NCBI RefSeq assembly: GCF_000801105.2
Contig: NC_079514.1
Coordinates: 2,852,001 to 2,916,000, forward strand
Direction: 5' to 3'
From: Raphanus sativus
Lineage: Eukaryota; Streptophyta; Magnoliopsida; Brassicales; Brassicaceae
DNA length: 64,000 bases
In this document: piece by piece, positions 22,482 to 34,700 of the stretch
How positions within the stretch are numbered: position 1 is the first letter of the stretch
Layout: each line of letters starts with the position of its first letter
The notes under the pieces: model-generated
The model's input: only the letters and a program-made list of their open reading frames with translations
Databases searched by the model: none
What the model was told of the DNA's origin: nothing
Program-made: the position numbers and the translations under genes

Positions 22482-23548
22482 ATGCATATACAAACGTTAA
22501 TGGTTACACCTCCTCTATATTTTGTTGATCATAGATGTTTTTGTTTTCTGTTTTGTAATTAAAGATCATAGATATTTTTTGTTTTCTAGAAGATTAGAGA
22601 GATTTTCTACTCAATTAAATCTTTAACCAACTTTATTTTTCTCCCTCTTTAATTATATTAGTGAATGATTATTGTTATTTAAGCTTTTCAGATTCATTAA
22701 TTTGCTTTGTATGCGATCTTCTCAAATCGGCAAAGACAAGTTTTTGAATGGTATGTGTAAATAAATTCAGTAGCAATGAAAGATATAGTCCAGTAATTTA
22801 GGCAATGTGTCTAAGAACACTAAATTATTAGCTGTAGCTATCACACCTCAAATCCCCTCAGGCAAGTTTGCTTTGTGTACAAAAGATCGGCCGACCAATG
22901 AGTTGTCTGCCTGAATTGAGTTCAATTATTTTAAAACTAAAAAAAAATTACCCATTCTTAAAAATACTAACTTTACAAGTAAACTGAGTTTGTGATAAAA
23001 TAGATTTGGAATGGTTCAAGAAAAACATCAATATCTGAAAATTAAATTATTACATATAGAAAAAATTGGATGAGAGTCGGAAGATAATAAGAATGGTGGG
23101 AGAGGAAAAAAGAAAGGAATTGTTATGTTTTTAAGCTTTTTTTTTTATCAATTTTTTTTGATCAAAAGCTTTTTTTTTTAAGTTATGTTTTAAGCTATTT
23201 TATCTATTGATTTGTTTCCTGCCCGTAGGGCGGGTTTACCCTAGTATTAGATAAAAGGACAAGGGAAATTTGACTACAAAAAAAAAAAAAAAAATACAGG
23301 GGAACATGTAACTAGCCTTTTGCTTATTTTGATCGAGCCATCGGACGGCATGTGAGGCCGTACATGGTCCAGGTTTATCTGGGTGCGTCTAAATATGTTT
23401 ACTTTCACAAAATAAAAGTAAACAGAGATATCTTATTCTGTTGGACTGTTTAGGCTTATTCGAAAATCATCATTTTAATAACTTGCTAAATATCAGTATC
23501 ATTACAAACATTCATGTACATGTATCGATTCATTTCCAAAAATTATTA

Positions 23549-23961
23549 CTTCTTCTGTTTTAAAATATATCACTATCTGACCGAGTAATTGTGATCGGGT
23601 GGTAAAGAGACGGGCCTGAGACACTAATATGTTTTAGGTTCGACCCACTTGTTGCACAAAACTAAATTACAATTATCTTGGTAACCTAATATGAATATGG
23701 ATTCATGCTTTAGAATCCATTTGAATATCCAGAAAGAAAGTTTATCTGTGTACTGCACTTCCCCTTATAGATTAGTCTGGACCTTTCAATTAGTCTGGGA
23801 TATCCCCAGGTTAATAAAAAAAAAATGTATGACTATTTGTGACCATTTGTCTTCTGCTAATTTTTTTGGTTGAATTTGTTCTAGACTTCTTAATAAAATT
23901 TTGTGTTTTCTTGATTCTTATGCCAAAATCTTAGAAAACAAATAAAATAAAACAGAGGGAG
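23549..23961. mobile_element. Stowaway-like MITE interrupted by a SINE
   Basis: The left end CTTCTTCTGTTTTA after TA and the right end AAAACAGAGGGAG before TA match the CTCCCTCYGTTTY terminal repeats of the MITEs at 55.6-56.2 and 60.96-61.21 kb, with two mismatches on the left. The SINE at about 23586-23825 sits inside it, close to the left terminus. Confidence 0.45.
23586..23825 (+). mobile_element. tRNA-derived SINE (second copy)
   Basis: A-box-like TGATCGGGTGGTAAAG, B-box GGTTCGACCC about 35 bp later, a body, then ATTAGTCTGG...GGGATATCCCCAGGTTAAT and a 10-nt A tail (23816-23825). The 3' end matches the SINE at 7979-8217. It is not a functional tRNA gene: no anticodon arm or acceptor stem can be folded. 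Confidence 0.65.
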
Positions 23962-24059
23962 TATATTGTTTGTCTCGTTGTTGATATTCAAAATTCGGGC
24001 ATTATTCAGCGTGATACTAAATGGATCAATCCTCCGTTTTATAAGTTTAGTAAACTCTT

Positions 24060-25294
24060 ACTATTAAGTCAATCAGCTTTTATAGAAATATTATTTCAAA
24101 AGACGAAAGACAAGAAGTTACAATATGGCAGCTCCATGAAGAAACTGATTTATATCTTCTCTATACCAATTTGGCCATTACTCTTAAAATAAATACCTCA
24201 ATAGAAGAGTATTATTGTAAATCGTGACGCATATAGTATTACATATAATGGTATAAAACAGTTTTACCATCACCATATATTCCCGGATACTCACGAATGG
24301 TATGTATGGTTAACTAAAAAATGTCAAAGGCATGAGAGAGATTGCCATTATGCCATGAAAATGTCAACATGTGACTTCGTTCTCATTTCTGACCTTGCCA
24401 TGCATGATACATGATACATCTTGGGAGGGAATAATTTGCCATTACGACGGGCCACAAAAAACTATAAATACACATATATTTTTTTCCTATAAAAGTAAAT
24501 TATTACACAAATCTAATTTATATTTCTACAACTAATACAAGTTGATTCCAAATCAATGCAGAATCCGACATGTTGAGTAGCGTATTCGACGGTTTTGTAC
24601 CCGCTAATTAATTACCACCACACACAACAATTGTAAGATGTTACTAGTATTAAAAAAAACCAGTTTCATCCTAAGTAAACCCAATTTCTTCCTAATTAAA
24701 GCATATTATTTTAACTTGAAATATTTAATTTGTAAATAAATATTTATTTAAGTTGAAAGTTTCAGAATTAATTACTTATATAATAAAATACATAGAACCA
24801 AATAGGTGGGTGGCAAAACAAAAAGAATTTAATAAGGGGAGACGGTAAGCAGCAAGACGTATGTTGCCTTTTGGTCATTTAAAAATCCCACAGCAGTGTA
24901 ACACCTCCCCCAATTATTTCTTTCCTGATATAAATGATTCATTGGGAGGAATAACTCGTTGACTTACAAATGTTAAAAAGAGATTTTGCAAATATTTTTT
25001 TTTATACCAAGAAATGATCTGAGAGCCTGACGCTGCGGAAGAGCCAAAAAGAAGCCAGAACAAAAAATATTAAATATCATTTTAAGGAGAAAGGGTTATA
25101 AATGGAGACTACTCGTCGGGACCCACAATAACAGGAGGCATTCGTCGTTTTTAGTAGTATAAAAACAGGACTCGTATCGACTCTGCAACAGACAGCCTGC
25201 TTCACCTAATACTTCCTCTCTCGCCGGAAGCCGTATGATCGAGTGAAACGGTGTACACAACCGAGGTTGTTTTTGTAAGTCAAGGAAGGGAGAG
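24060..25294 (+). promoter_or_regulatory. Upstream region and promoter of H+-ATPase copy B
   Basis: TATA box TATAAAAA at 25159-25166, about 130 bp before the ATG, within the motif context shared by all three H+-ATPase copies. The proximal 300 bp and blocks at 24090-24240, 24313-24400 and 24745-24990 match copy A's flank in inverted orientation. A short insert at about 25010-25060 with a GC-richer composition is specific to this copy. Confidence 0.6.
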
Positions 25295-28200
25295 ATGTCG
25301 AGTCTTGAAGATATCAAGAACGAGACTGTTGATCTGGTAACCATTTTCTTTCTGTCTATCTCTCTGTTTATGATTATCGTCTCCACAAACTGTTCTATGG
25401 TTTTTCTTCAATGGGAACAAATCTGCACAAGAAGTTAGCTTCTTTTTTTTTTTTATGCACCTTTCAATTCCTTCCCGCCAAATCTCTAACGAATCTAACG
25501 ACTATATGATATCTTTTAGATCATTTACATGAACTGAAATAGTTCCGATTCTTTGTCTTTTTTTTTTCTAAGAATGAGATTTCTCTTTCTGAAGATATAG
25601 AATCATTCTTATTGTGTGTATGGATGTCAGAATTACTTCAAACTGTTTGTCTCATCGTATTTTGTTCTGTTCTTTTTTTGTTCAGGAGAAATGTCCAATA
25701 GAGGAAGTTTTCCAGCAGCTAAAATGTACAAAGGAAGGTTTGACGACTAAGGAAGGGGAAGATAGGGTTCAGATCTTTGGCTACAACAAGCTCGAAGAGA
25801 AGAAGGTCTTCATCACTTTTCTTTTCAGATAATAAGAAACAAAAGGTTGTTGTATTTTTACTAAAATATGTGTGTTTTGCACAATGATTGTTTTACAGGA
25901 AAGCAAGATTCTCAAGTTTTTAGGGTTCATGTGGAATCCTCTTTCATGGGTCATGGAAGCTGCTGCAATTATGGCTATTGCTTTAGCCAACGGTGATGGT
26001 AGGCCTCCGGATTGGCAGGACTTTGTTGGTATCATCTGTCTTCTTGTCATCAACTCTACCATCAGTTTCATCGAAGAGAACAACGCCGGTAACGCCGCTG
26101 CTGCTCTCATGGCTGGTCTTGCTCCTAAAACCAAGGTTTGTTTGTCATAAGAGAATTTTCTTTTGAAGTTGGTACTGTTAAATCCGGATTTACGATGGAC
26201 TTCCAATTTAAAATCAATTTACAAATACATGAATTGGCTCTATTCATTTATATATTACTTAATTTTTTTTTCCAATTATCAATGTGAAACTTCATTCATT
26301 TATTAAAGCTTCTTCAAGAACTAATGTTATTGTTATGTTTTTTTTGTTTTTGTTTTCAGGTTCTTAGGGATGGGAAATGGAGTGAACAAGAAGCTGCTGT
26401 TCTTGTCCCAGGAGATATTGTTAGCATTAAACTTGGGGACATTATCCCTGCCGATGCTCGTCTTCTCGAAGGTGATCCTTTAAAGGTTGACCAGTCTGCT
26501 CTTACAGGAGAGTCCCTCCCTGTGACCAAGCACCCTGGCCAAGGAGTTTTCTCTGGCTCAACCTGTAAACAAGGAGAGATAGAGGCCGTTGTTATCGCCA
26601 CAGGTGTTCACACCTTCTTCGGCAAAGCTGCTCACCTTGTGGACAGCACAAACCAAGTTGGACATTTCCAAAAGGTTCTTACAGCTATTGGGAACTTCTG
26701 CATCTGTTCCATTGCCATTGGTATGGTGATTGAGATTCTCGTCATGTACCCGATCCAACGCCGAAAGTACAGAGATGGAATTGATAATCTCTTGGTCCTA
26801 TTGATCGGTGGTATCCCTATTGCTATGCCTACGGTGTTGTCTGTCACCATGGCTATTGGCTCTCACAAGCTTGCACAGCAAGGTGCCATCACCAAGCGTA
26901 TGACTGCCATTGAAGAAATGGCTGGAATGGATGTCTTGTGCAGTGACAAAACCGGGACGCTAACTCTCAACAAACTGAGTGTGGATAAAAACTTGGTTGA
27001 GGTTTTCTGCAAGGGTGTGGAGAAAGACCAAGTTCTTTTGTTTGCGGCTATGGCTTCAAGAATTGAGAACCAGGATGCCATAGATGCAGCCATGGTTGGG
27101 ATGCTTGCTGATCCAAAGGAGGCCAGAGCTGGAATTAGGGAGGTTCACTTCCTTCCATTCAACCCTACTGATAAGAGAACTGCTCTGACTTACATAGACT
27201 CTAGTGGTAACTGGCACAGAGTCAGCAAAGGTGCTCCCGAGCAGATCCTCGAACTTTGCAAAGCCAGCAATGACCTTAGCAAGAGGGTGCTCGATATTAT
27301 AGAAAAGTATGCGGAGCGTGGTCTCAGGTCGTTGGCCGTTTCTCGCCAGGTACTTACTTAACTTGTTTTGCTTTGATGCCCTTTTAGTTTCACTTCTGCT
27401 TAGAAACAAATATTCATTAGTTTGTGTTCATGTCTCCTTCTTTAGACGGTGCCAGAGAAAACAAAGGAAAGTCCAGGTGGACCGTGGGAGTTTGTTGGCT
27501 TGTTGCCACTTTTTGATCCCCCAAGACATGACAGTGCCGAAACCATTCGAAGGGCTTTGCATCTTGGTGTTAATGTCAAGATGATCACTGGTAATAACAA
27601 AGTCTTATATTAGAAGTTGGAAAATTAAGCCTAAATTTTCCAAAATCATATGGATGATCCATCTAGATGAATTGCACTTTTAATATCTAAACAAACAAAA
27701 CTCTCATTTTCATCCCGATGACTCATTCCGATGGAGAAACAAACATGTGCTATATAGAAAAAGTTGTGTCAATTTATTTACTATTAATTGGTTTTGAGTT
27801 GGAAACCGGACACCTGGTAGCTAAACACATTTACATTTCCCACTAACATTCTCTTGTACAAATTATGTGGCCAGGTGACCAACTTGCTATTGGCAAGGAA
27901 ACTGGTCGCAGACTTGGAATGGGAACAAACATGTACCCGTCTTCGGCTCTTCTCGGTAATCACAAGGACCCAGCACTTGCAAACATTCCTGTTGAGGACT
28001 TGATCGAACAGGCTGATGGTTTTGCTGGAGTCTTCCCAGGTTATTATTTATTTTATTTTTTATTTTTTGGATTTTCTTAATAAAAAGTTGGCTGTTACCT
28101 TTGATCTAAGCTTCTTTTGTTTTGGACACTATAGAGCACAAATACGAGATCGTGAAGAAGTTGCAAGAGAGGAAGCATATTGTTGGAATGACTGGTGATG

Positions 28201-28715
28201 GTGTCAACGATGCTCCTGCTTTGAAGAAAGCTGATATTGGTATTGCTGTCGATGATGCTACGGACGCTGCTCGGGGAGCTTCAGATATCGTTCTCACTGA
28301 GCCTGGACTCAGCGTTATCATCAGTGCTGTCCTCACCAGCAGAGCTATTTTCCAGAGAATGAAGAACTATACAATATACGCAGTTTCAATCACAATCCGT
28401 ATCGTGCTTGGTTTCATGCTTATTGCTTTGATATGGAAGTTTGACTTCTCAGCATTTATGGTTTTGATCATTGCCATTCTTAACGATGGTGAGCCAGACT
28501 GTCCTTTTGAATAAACCTTAGATACAAGTTATTTATATTATATATGTCTCTATAGGTACCATCATGACAATTTCAAAGGACAGAGTCACGCCATCTCCCA
28601 CACCCGATAGCTGGAAACTTAGAGAAATTTTTGCTACTGGAGTTGTGCTTGGAAGCTACTTAGCCATCATGACTGTTGTTTTCTTCTGGTTGGCACACGA
28701 GACCGACTTTTTCTC

Positions 28716-28761
<46 letters not shown>

Positions 28762-29628
28762 GTCTTCTTTTGCTAAGTGTATATATAGAGGTTTTAACTT
28801 TCACTTTCGATTTTACAGGACAAGTTTGGTGTGAGGTCCATCAGGGGTAATGATCACGAGCTAATGAGTGCGTTGTATCTACAAGTTAGTATCATTAGTC
28901 AAGCTCTAATCTTCGTCACAAGATCAAGGAGTTGGTCCTTTGTCGAACGTCCCGGAGCATTGCTGATGATTGCTTTCCTCATTGCACAACTGGTAAGAAG
29001 ATCATAGATCACAACTCCACATTTTGAGGTAGGGAAAGGTCATCAATGAACATGTTGCTTGTTTCCAAATGCAGGTTGCCACTGTGATTGCGGTCTATGC
29101 CAACTGGGAGTTCGCAGAGGTTAAAGGTATTGGATGGGGATGGGCTGGAGTGATCTGGCTATACAGTATCATTACATACTTCCCACTGGACATTCTCAAG
29201 TTTGCCATTCGCTACACCTTGTCTGGAAAGGCTTGGCTCAACATGACCGACAACAGGATTGCTTTAACGACCAAGAAAGATTTCGGAAAAGAAGAGAGGG
29301 AGGCTCAATGGGCAGTTGCTCAGAGGACACTTCACGGTTTGCAGCCAAAAGAAACCGTTAACGTCATTCCTGAGCATGGAACTTACAGAGAACTGTCTGA
29401 GATTGCAGAGCAAGCCAAGAGAAGAGCTGAGATCGCTAGGTATGATAATCCTTTTGTCTCAACCTTTTTAAGTATTACCGATTCTTTGACTGGAACTAGA
29501 CACTAACTGCATGTTTTTTTTACGTTAACAACAGGCTTAGAGAGCTGCACACACTCAAGGGACATGTGGAATCAGTAGCGAAGCTAAAGGGTTTGGACAT
29601 TGAAACTCCAGGACACTACACTGTCTAG
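25295..29628 (+). CDS. AHA2: Plasma-membrane H+-ATPase, AHA2-type, copy B (intact)
   Basis: Eleven coding exons: 25295-25336, 25686-25805, 25899-26135, 26360-27349, 27446-27590, 27875-28039, 28135-28488, 28556-28716, 28819-28992, 29075-29439, 29535-29628. Each has exactly the same length as its counterpart in copy A; total 2,847 nt, 948 aa, all introns GT-AG. Catalytic features are complete: TGES (181-184), Asp329 in [16 protein letters not shown], Asp684, and a C-terminal regulatory domain ending in GHYTV. It keeps His225, which copy A has lost. It shares Asp606 (IAVDDATDA) and Gly in HPGQGVFSG with copy A, so those changes predate the duplication. Many introns align base for base with copy A. 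It is head-to-head with copy A across 19 kb. A 3' UTR with the CTCTCAAGGTTATTGTCG block follows. Confidence 0.95.
28718..28760 (+). repeat. (TAA)n microsatellite in intron 8 of copy B
   Basis: About 14 TAA units directly after the GT donor of intron 8. The same intron in copy A (2740-2815) has only a short, broken ATTATT tract, so the array expanded after duplication. Confidence 0.85.
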
Positions 29629-31179
29629 TCACGAAAAGAAGAGCGCAAACCAGAATATGTTGATATGATTGATCTTTTTTCCCTTATTTTTGTTTTGTTT
29701 TCTTTTTCTTCATGACCTCTCTCAAGGTTATTGTCGAGAGATTTTGCTAGGTTTAGCATGAGCTAAGCCTACCAAAATCAAGTTTGCAAACCGACATATT
29801 TGAAGAATAATTTCTGGAACTCGCCAGAAAAAAGTAAAAAATCTGAAACTTTTATTATTGAAAATGTATTTGTTTTTTTTCTGTGCCCTTACAAATGAAA
29901 TTGTTTATTTTTGCGTTCTTGCACATCATCTGAAGTTCTGAACTTATAAATTCACTATGTAAACATATATAATAATAATAATAATAATAAATAGTTTACA
30001 AAAAAAAAACATATATAATAAAGGAAAACACCCAAAAACATAAATATGCAAATCTATAGAAAAAAAAAAAGATAATAGATATATGATCTCTCCTAAGACT
30101 TTCCGATGATGAATCACACCTGCCTTGAAAAAGTTCGACCTGAGTTGCACTTTGTTTGTTTGTACCAATTGGGAACCTTTTCTTACTTAAAGAACACAAT
30201 CACATCATCATCCTCTTTGAAAACTTCAGTTCTCTTATGCTTGTCAGTTGTCAGCATCAATCGTTTTCTTATTTCGCTCATCTGCAATAAACTTCTTGAA
30301 ATATTCATAACTCCTGAAATAGTCGTGTTTCTCCTCTTCTGAAGTTTCATAGAATAATGGAATATCCGAATTTTTGTTACAAGCATGATTATCATGTTGA
30401 TCCTTTTGTTCAACGTCTTTCTCCACATGTTCTTCATTAGGACTTGAATTAATAACAACAGGGTTGTTTCCAGACCTTAGAATTTTCCTCTGTTTCTTTG
30501 TTGTTTTTTGCCAACACTAACCAGTTCTCCTCTTTTCAATCTTCTATTTTACTTTGCTTAATTGCTTGTGGACCTTAATGTTATAACTTATAACTACATA
30601 AGGACATGCAGAGCCGTGCCTCGGTGAGACTATCAGCCAGAAAAATATAAAGAAAGAAGAAACATCCAAAAGGCATAATTAGTTAGTACTTTTAGACTGG
30701 TCCAAGATAATGGGCCTCTCCATTACAAACACAACAGCCCGCAATCCAGTATGCCGAAGGTTACCATAGCTAACATACAAAAAGTACTTGACAAAACAAC
30801 AATGATGTGAAATAAAAAAAAGAAGACTGAGGGTAGTGCATAACGCAGTGATGCTAGTGGTTGTAACGTTTGAATCGGTTATCAATAATATCTTTTTAAT
30901 TTCTCGTTTCAAATCTTGTATAGTATGGTATAAAATAATTGTTTGTTACCCGGACACACAAATCATAAAGCTTCAAAAAAAAAAGCTTATCAGAGAATAC
31001 AACTAGCAAAATTGTGGCATGATAGTGACTTGATGAGCATATAGTTGTTTATTTATCTAGCTTAGACACGTAAAAGCATGTCTCAAATAGAGTCTCTCAC
31101 CACAATAGTATCAAATGAAACTGCTATTGTCTCATTAAAAAACCATAATAGCATCACTACAAGCTTAAGTCAAAAGGAG
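29629..31179. other. 3' UTR of copy B and gene-poor spacer
   Basis: 29629-29900 is the likely 3' UTR. A second (AAT)n microsatellite lies at about 29969-29992. On the minus strand, about 30510-30240 is an open stretch of about 90 codons reading KQRKILRSGNNPVV, NSSPNEEHVEKD and HDYFRSYEYFKKFIADERNK before a stop. It is hydrophilic and not recognised; it may be the last exon or relic of a deleted gene. The remainder shows nothing. Confidence 0.35.
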
Positions 31180-31184
31180 AAGAG
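31180..31184 (+). repeat. LTR retrotransposon TSD, left (AAGAG)
   Basis: AAGAG immediately before the 5' LTR is repeated at 37607-37611 directly after the 3' LTR. It is a 5-bp duplication, as expected for copia elements. Confidence 0.9.
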
Positions 31185-31684
31185 TGTGAAAGTTTGGGCT
31201 TCGCCAAATCCTGATGGGCCAGCAGCAGCTTCTTCTGTCCAAGACAAGTCACAAGCCCACTCTGAAGCCCGCAACACCTGATCACCTACACAACATATAT
31301 ATATGGGGTTAGTGTGATGGCTAGGTTAACGCTTAAGGAGTACAAGCAGCGGCAACAACAAGTAATCATATCAAGGACGAGTGCAAGAGAAGGAGTCAAC
31401 AATATAGTATCAATAAGCTTAGGCCTAAGTGAGATTGATCTATGGTGAAGTGTTGTATTCTCTTGTAGAGATTGATTGAGACTTGTGTAAACATTCTAGT
31501 ACACTACTTTGGTGTATCTAGGAACTATTTGATCTAGTGGATTTTGGGAGCAGAAGTTCTCCCACGAGACGTACCGCGCCGAGGGCCGGGAACTCGTTAA
31601 ATCGTGTGAGTCTTTATATATTCTGCACTAACCTAGATCCAAGTTAACTTCTAACCTAAGTAACCTAAGCTAATAATCTCTACA
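31185..31684 (+). repeat. 5' LTR (500 bp)
   Basis: Starts TGTGAAAGTTTGGG and ends CTCTACA (TG...CA). A TATATATATGGGG tract near position 113 of the LTR and a TTTATATATTC tract near 430 are candidate core promoter elements. It appears identical to 37107-37606. Confidence 0.95.
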
Positions 31685-31686
31685 AG

Positions 31687-31700
31687 TGGTATCAGAGCGC
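31687..31700 (+). promoter_or_regulatory. Primer-binding site (initiator tRNA-Met)
   Basis: TGGTATCAGAGC begins 2 nt after the 5' LTR and is complementary to the 3' end of plant initiator tRNA-Met, the usual primer for copia minus-strand DNA synthesis. Confidence 0.9.
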
Positions 31701-31757
31701 AAGGTTCTACATATAGGTTACGAAGGGAGAGAGAGAGGGTAATACAGTACCTTCTCA

Positions 31758-34700
31758 ATGGTGAAGTCAAAGGAACGCATCGAGATCGATCGGTTCGAAG
31801 GCGATGGTGACTTCGCACTATGGAAAGTGAGAATGCTTGCTCACTTTGGAGTGCTCGGTTTAAAAGCCATACTCACTGACGAGAAGCTTTTAAAAGAAGA
31901 TCCTGATGCTAAGGATGAACCAGAGTCTGCCATGAAAGACACTGGAAAGGGGCTTGCTGGAATCGTTAAGCCTGCTCCTGCAATTGATCCTGCAAAATTT
32001 GAAAAATCAGAGAAAGCCAAGGATCTGATTGTGCTGAATGTTGGTAATAAAGTCTTAAGGAAAATTCAACATTGCGAGACTGCTGCTGCAATGTGGAGTA
32101 CATTGAATAATTTGTACACAGAGACATCACTACCTAACCGGATTTATCTACAGCTCAGGTTCTACACATTCAAGATGGTGGAGTCAAAATCTATTGATGA
32201 AAATGTGGATGAGTTCCTGAAACTAGTGGCAGATTTAAATAATTTGCAAGTTGAAGTTTCAGAGGAAGTCCAAGCTATTCTACTGCTAAGTTCTCTACCT
32301 AACAAGTATGATCAACTCAAGGAAACTCTCAAGTATGGGAGAGAAACATTGAGCCTAGCTGAGGTTACTGGAGCAGCTAAATCAAAAGAAAGAGAGTTGA
32401 TTGAGAGTGGTAAGTTTACCAGGTCAGGTGGAGAAGGTCTGATGGTTGAGAGAGGAAGATCAGATCAACGTTCTGGCAGAGGAGGTGGAAAACCCTATAA
32501 GGGGAGATCCAAAAGCAGACATGGACGATCCAAATCGCGTCCCAGAAATAAGAACTCCAAGGGATGCTTCATCTGCGGCAAGGAGGGTCACTGGAAGCGT
32601 GAATGCCCTGATAAAAGGCAAAATAAACAGCAAGACTCAGCTAATCTAGCAGAAGAACCGAAGCAACCATTGATACTTACCGTGAGTACTCAATACACCA
32701 AGGATGAATGGGTGATGGATTCTGGCTGCTCATTTCATATCACTCCTGACAAGGATTTCTTGTTTGACCTGGAAGAATTCAAAGGTGGAAAAGTGTTAAT
32801 GGCAAATAATACACACAGCAACATACAAGGAATTGGGAAGATTAAAATTCTGAATCCAGATGGATCTACTGTGATTTTAACAGGCGTGAGATACATGCCA
32901 GGTATGAGCAGAAACTTAATCTCCTATGGTATGTTAGAAACGTCAGGATGCAGATATGAAGGAAAGGATCTTATGGTTAACTTTTATAAAGATGATAAAC
33001 CTGTTATATCAGGGAAGTATCATCAGGGGCTCTATTATCTACAGGGGACGGTCTCTCGAGGAGAGGCCAATCTATCTAAAATTGAGAAAAATATGACTAA
33101 TGTTTGGCATTCTCGCCTCGGTCATATGAGTCTTAATAATATGTCTGAACTTGTCAAACAGGGATTTATCATTGACAAGGAAGTTAAGACATTGGATTTC
33201 TGTGAGCATTGCATAATTGGTAAATCTCATAAGCAAAGTTTTCCTAAGGCTAAGCATGTGACTAAAGGGATTCTAGAGTATGTTCACTCTGACCTTTGGG
33301 GTTCTCCATCTACACCGGATAGTCTTGCAGGAAACAAATATTTTGTGACATTTATTGATGATTTCTCTAAGAAGGTCTGGATTTATTTTATGAAGACTAA
33401 GGATGAGGTATTTTCTAAATTCAGAGAATGGAAAGCTGAGGTTGAAACTAAGACAGAGAAGAAGATTAAATGCTTGAGAACAGATAATGGGTTGGAATTC
33501 TGTAATAAGCAATTCGATAATCACTGCAAGCAGGCTGGGATTAAGCGCCACAGAACCTGCAGTTACACCCCTCAACAGAATGGGGTGTCAGAAAGGATGA
33601 ACAGGACCATCATGGATAAGGTTAGATGCATGTTAGCCGAATCTGGCTTAGACCAAAGCTTCTGGGCAGAAGCTGCATCCACAGCTATCCATTTGATCAA
33701 CAGATCACCTAATTCTACATTGGGATTCAAGATGCCAGAAGAAGTGTGGATAGGTGCTAAACCCGACTTGGGACACCTCAGAACGTTTGGATGCACTGCA
33801 TATGTTCACATAACTGAAGAGAAAACAGGACCAAGAGCAATTAAGGGTGTTTTCGTGGGGTATCCTATAGGAACCAAAGGCTATCGTGTGTGGATAGAAG
33901 ATGAAGGCAGATGCAGAACAAGCCGAAACGTTGTCTTCAACGAAGATGAGTTGTATAAGCACACTGTTGCTAAAAAGAAAGAAAGCACAGGAGCAACTAA
34001 AGAGACAGAGAAACGACCTAAGAAGAGGGTTTCATTTAGTGATGATTTAATCAGAGGGCCTTCTCCCTCTGTTGAGTCCAAAGGCCCATCTGATCAAGGT
34101 GGAGAAGGATCATCATCATCAACTGACTCTAACAACTCAAGTGAACAAGAACAAGATCACGATGACAGTGAAAGAGATCACGAGGAGAAGAGTGTGAGTG
34201 ATGACACTGGAGCGCTTGACACATATGTTCTAGCCAGAGATAGGGAAAGAAGACAGAACGTGAGGCCTCCATCCCGATATGAGGATGGTAATTTCGTCGC
34301 ATATGCTCTAAATGTGATCGAAGATTTGGAAGTACAAGAACCGAAATCCTATGCTGAAGCTATGAGAAGCCCACAGAAGAAGTTGTGGAACAATGCTGCA
34401 ATAGAGGAGATGGAATCTCACAAGAAGAATAGAACATGGGATTTGATTGATAGGCCTCCTAAGGCCAAAACTGTTGGATGCAGATGGTTATTTAAGCTCA
34501 AACCTGGGATTCCAGGAGTTGAAGATGAGAGATACAAAGGCAGGTTAGTTGCTAAAGGGTATTCTCAGACAGAGGGGGTTGACTACAATGAGATATTTTC
34601 ACCAGTTGTGAAACACGTCTCTATCAGACTTATGCTCAGTATTGTGGTTAATCTAGATTTTGAGCTAGAACAGATGGATGTTAAAACTGCTTTTCTACAT

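Larger units (their letters stand above)
21338..23244 (+). mobile_element. Helitron 2 with captured PSD1-type exons
   Basis: 1.9-kb element. The 5' end TCTATTACTATAAAAC resembles the Helitron 1 start and is likewise followed by a CTTTCTCTCC tract. The 3' hairpin CCTGCCCGTAGGGCGGG (23218-23234) is followed by TTTACC and terminal CTAG at 23241-23244. It is flanked by A on the left and T on the right, as expected for Helitrons. There is no Rep/helicase, so it is non-autonomous. The interior holds consecutive exons, with introns, of a phosphatidylserine decarboxylase gene bracketed by a 30-bp direct repeat. Confidence 0.82.
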
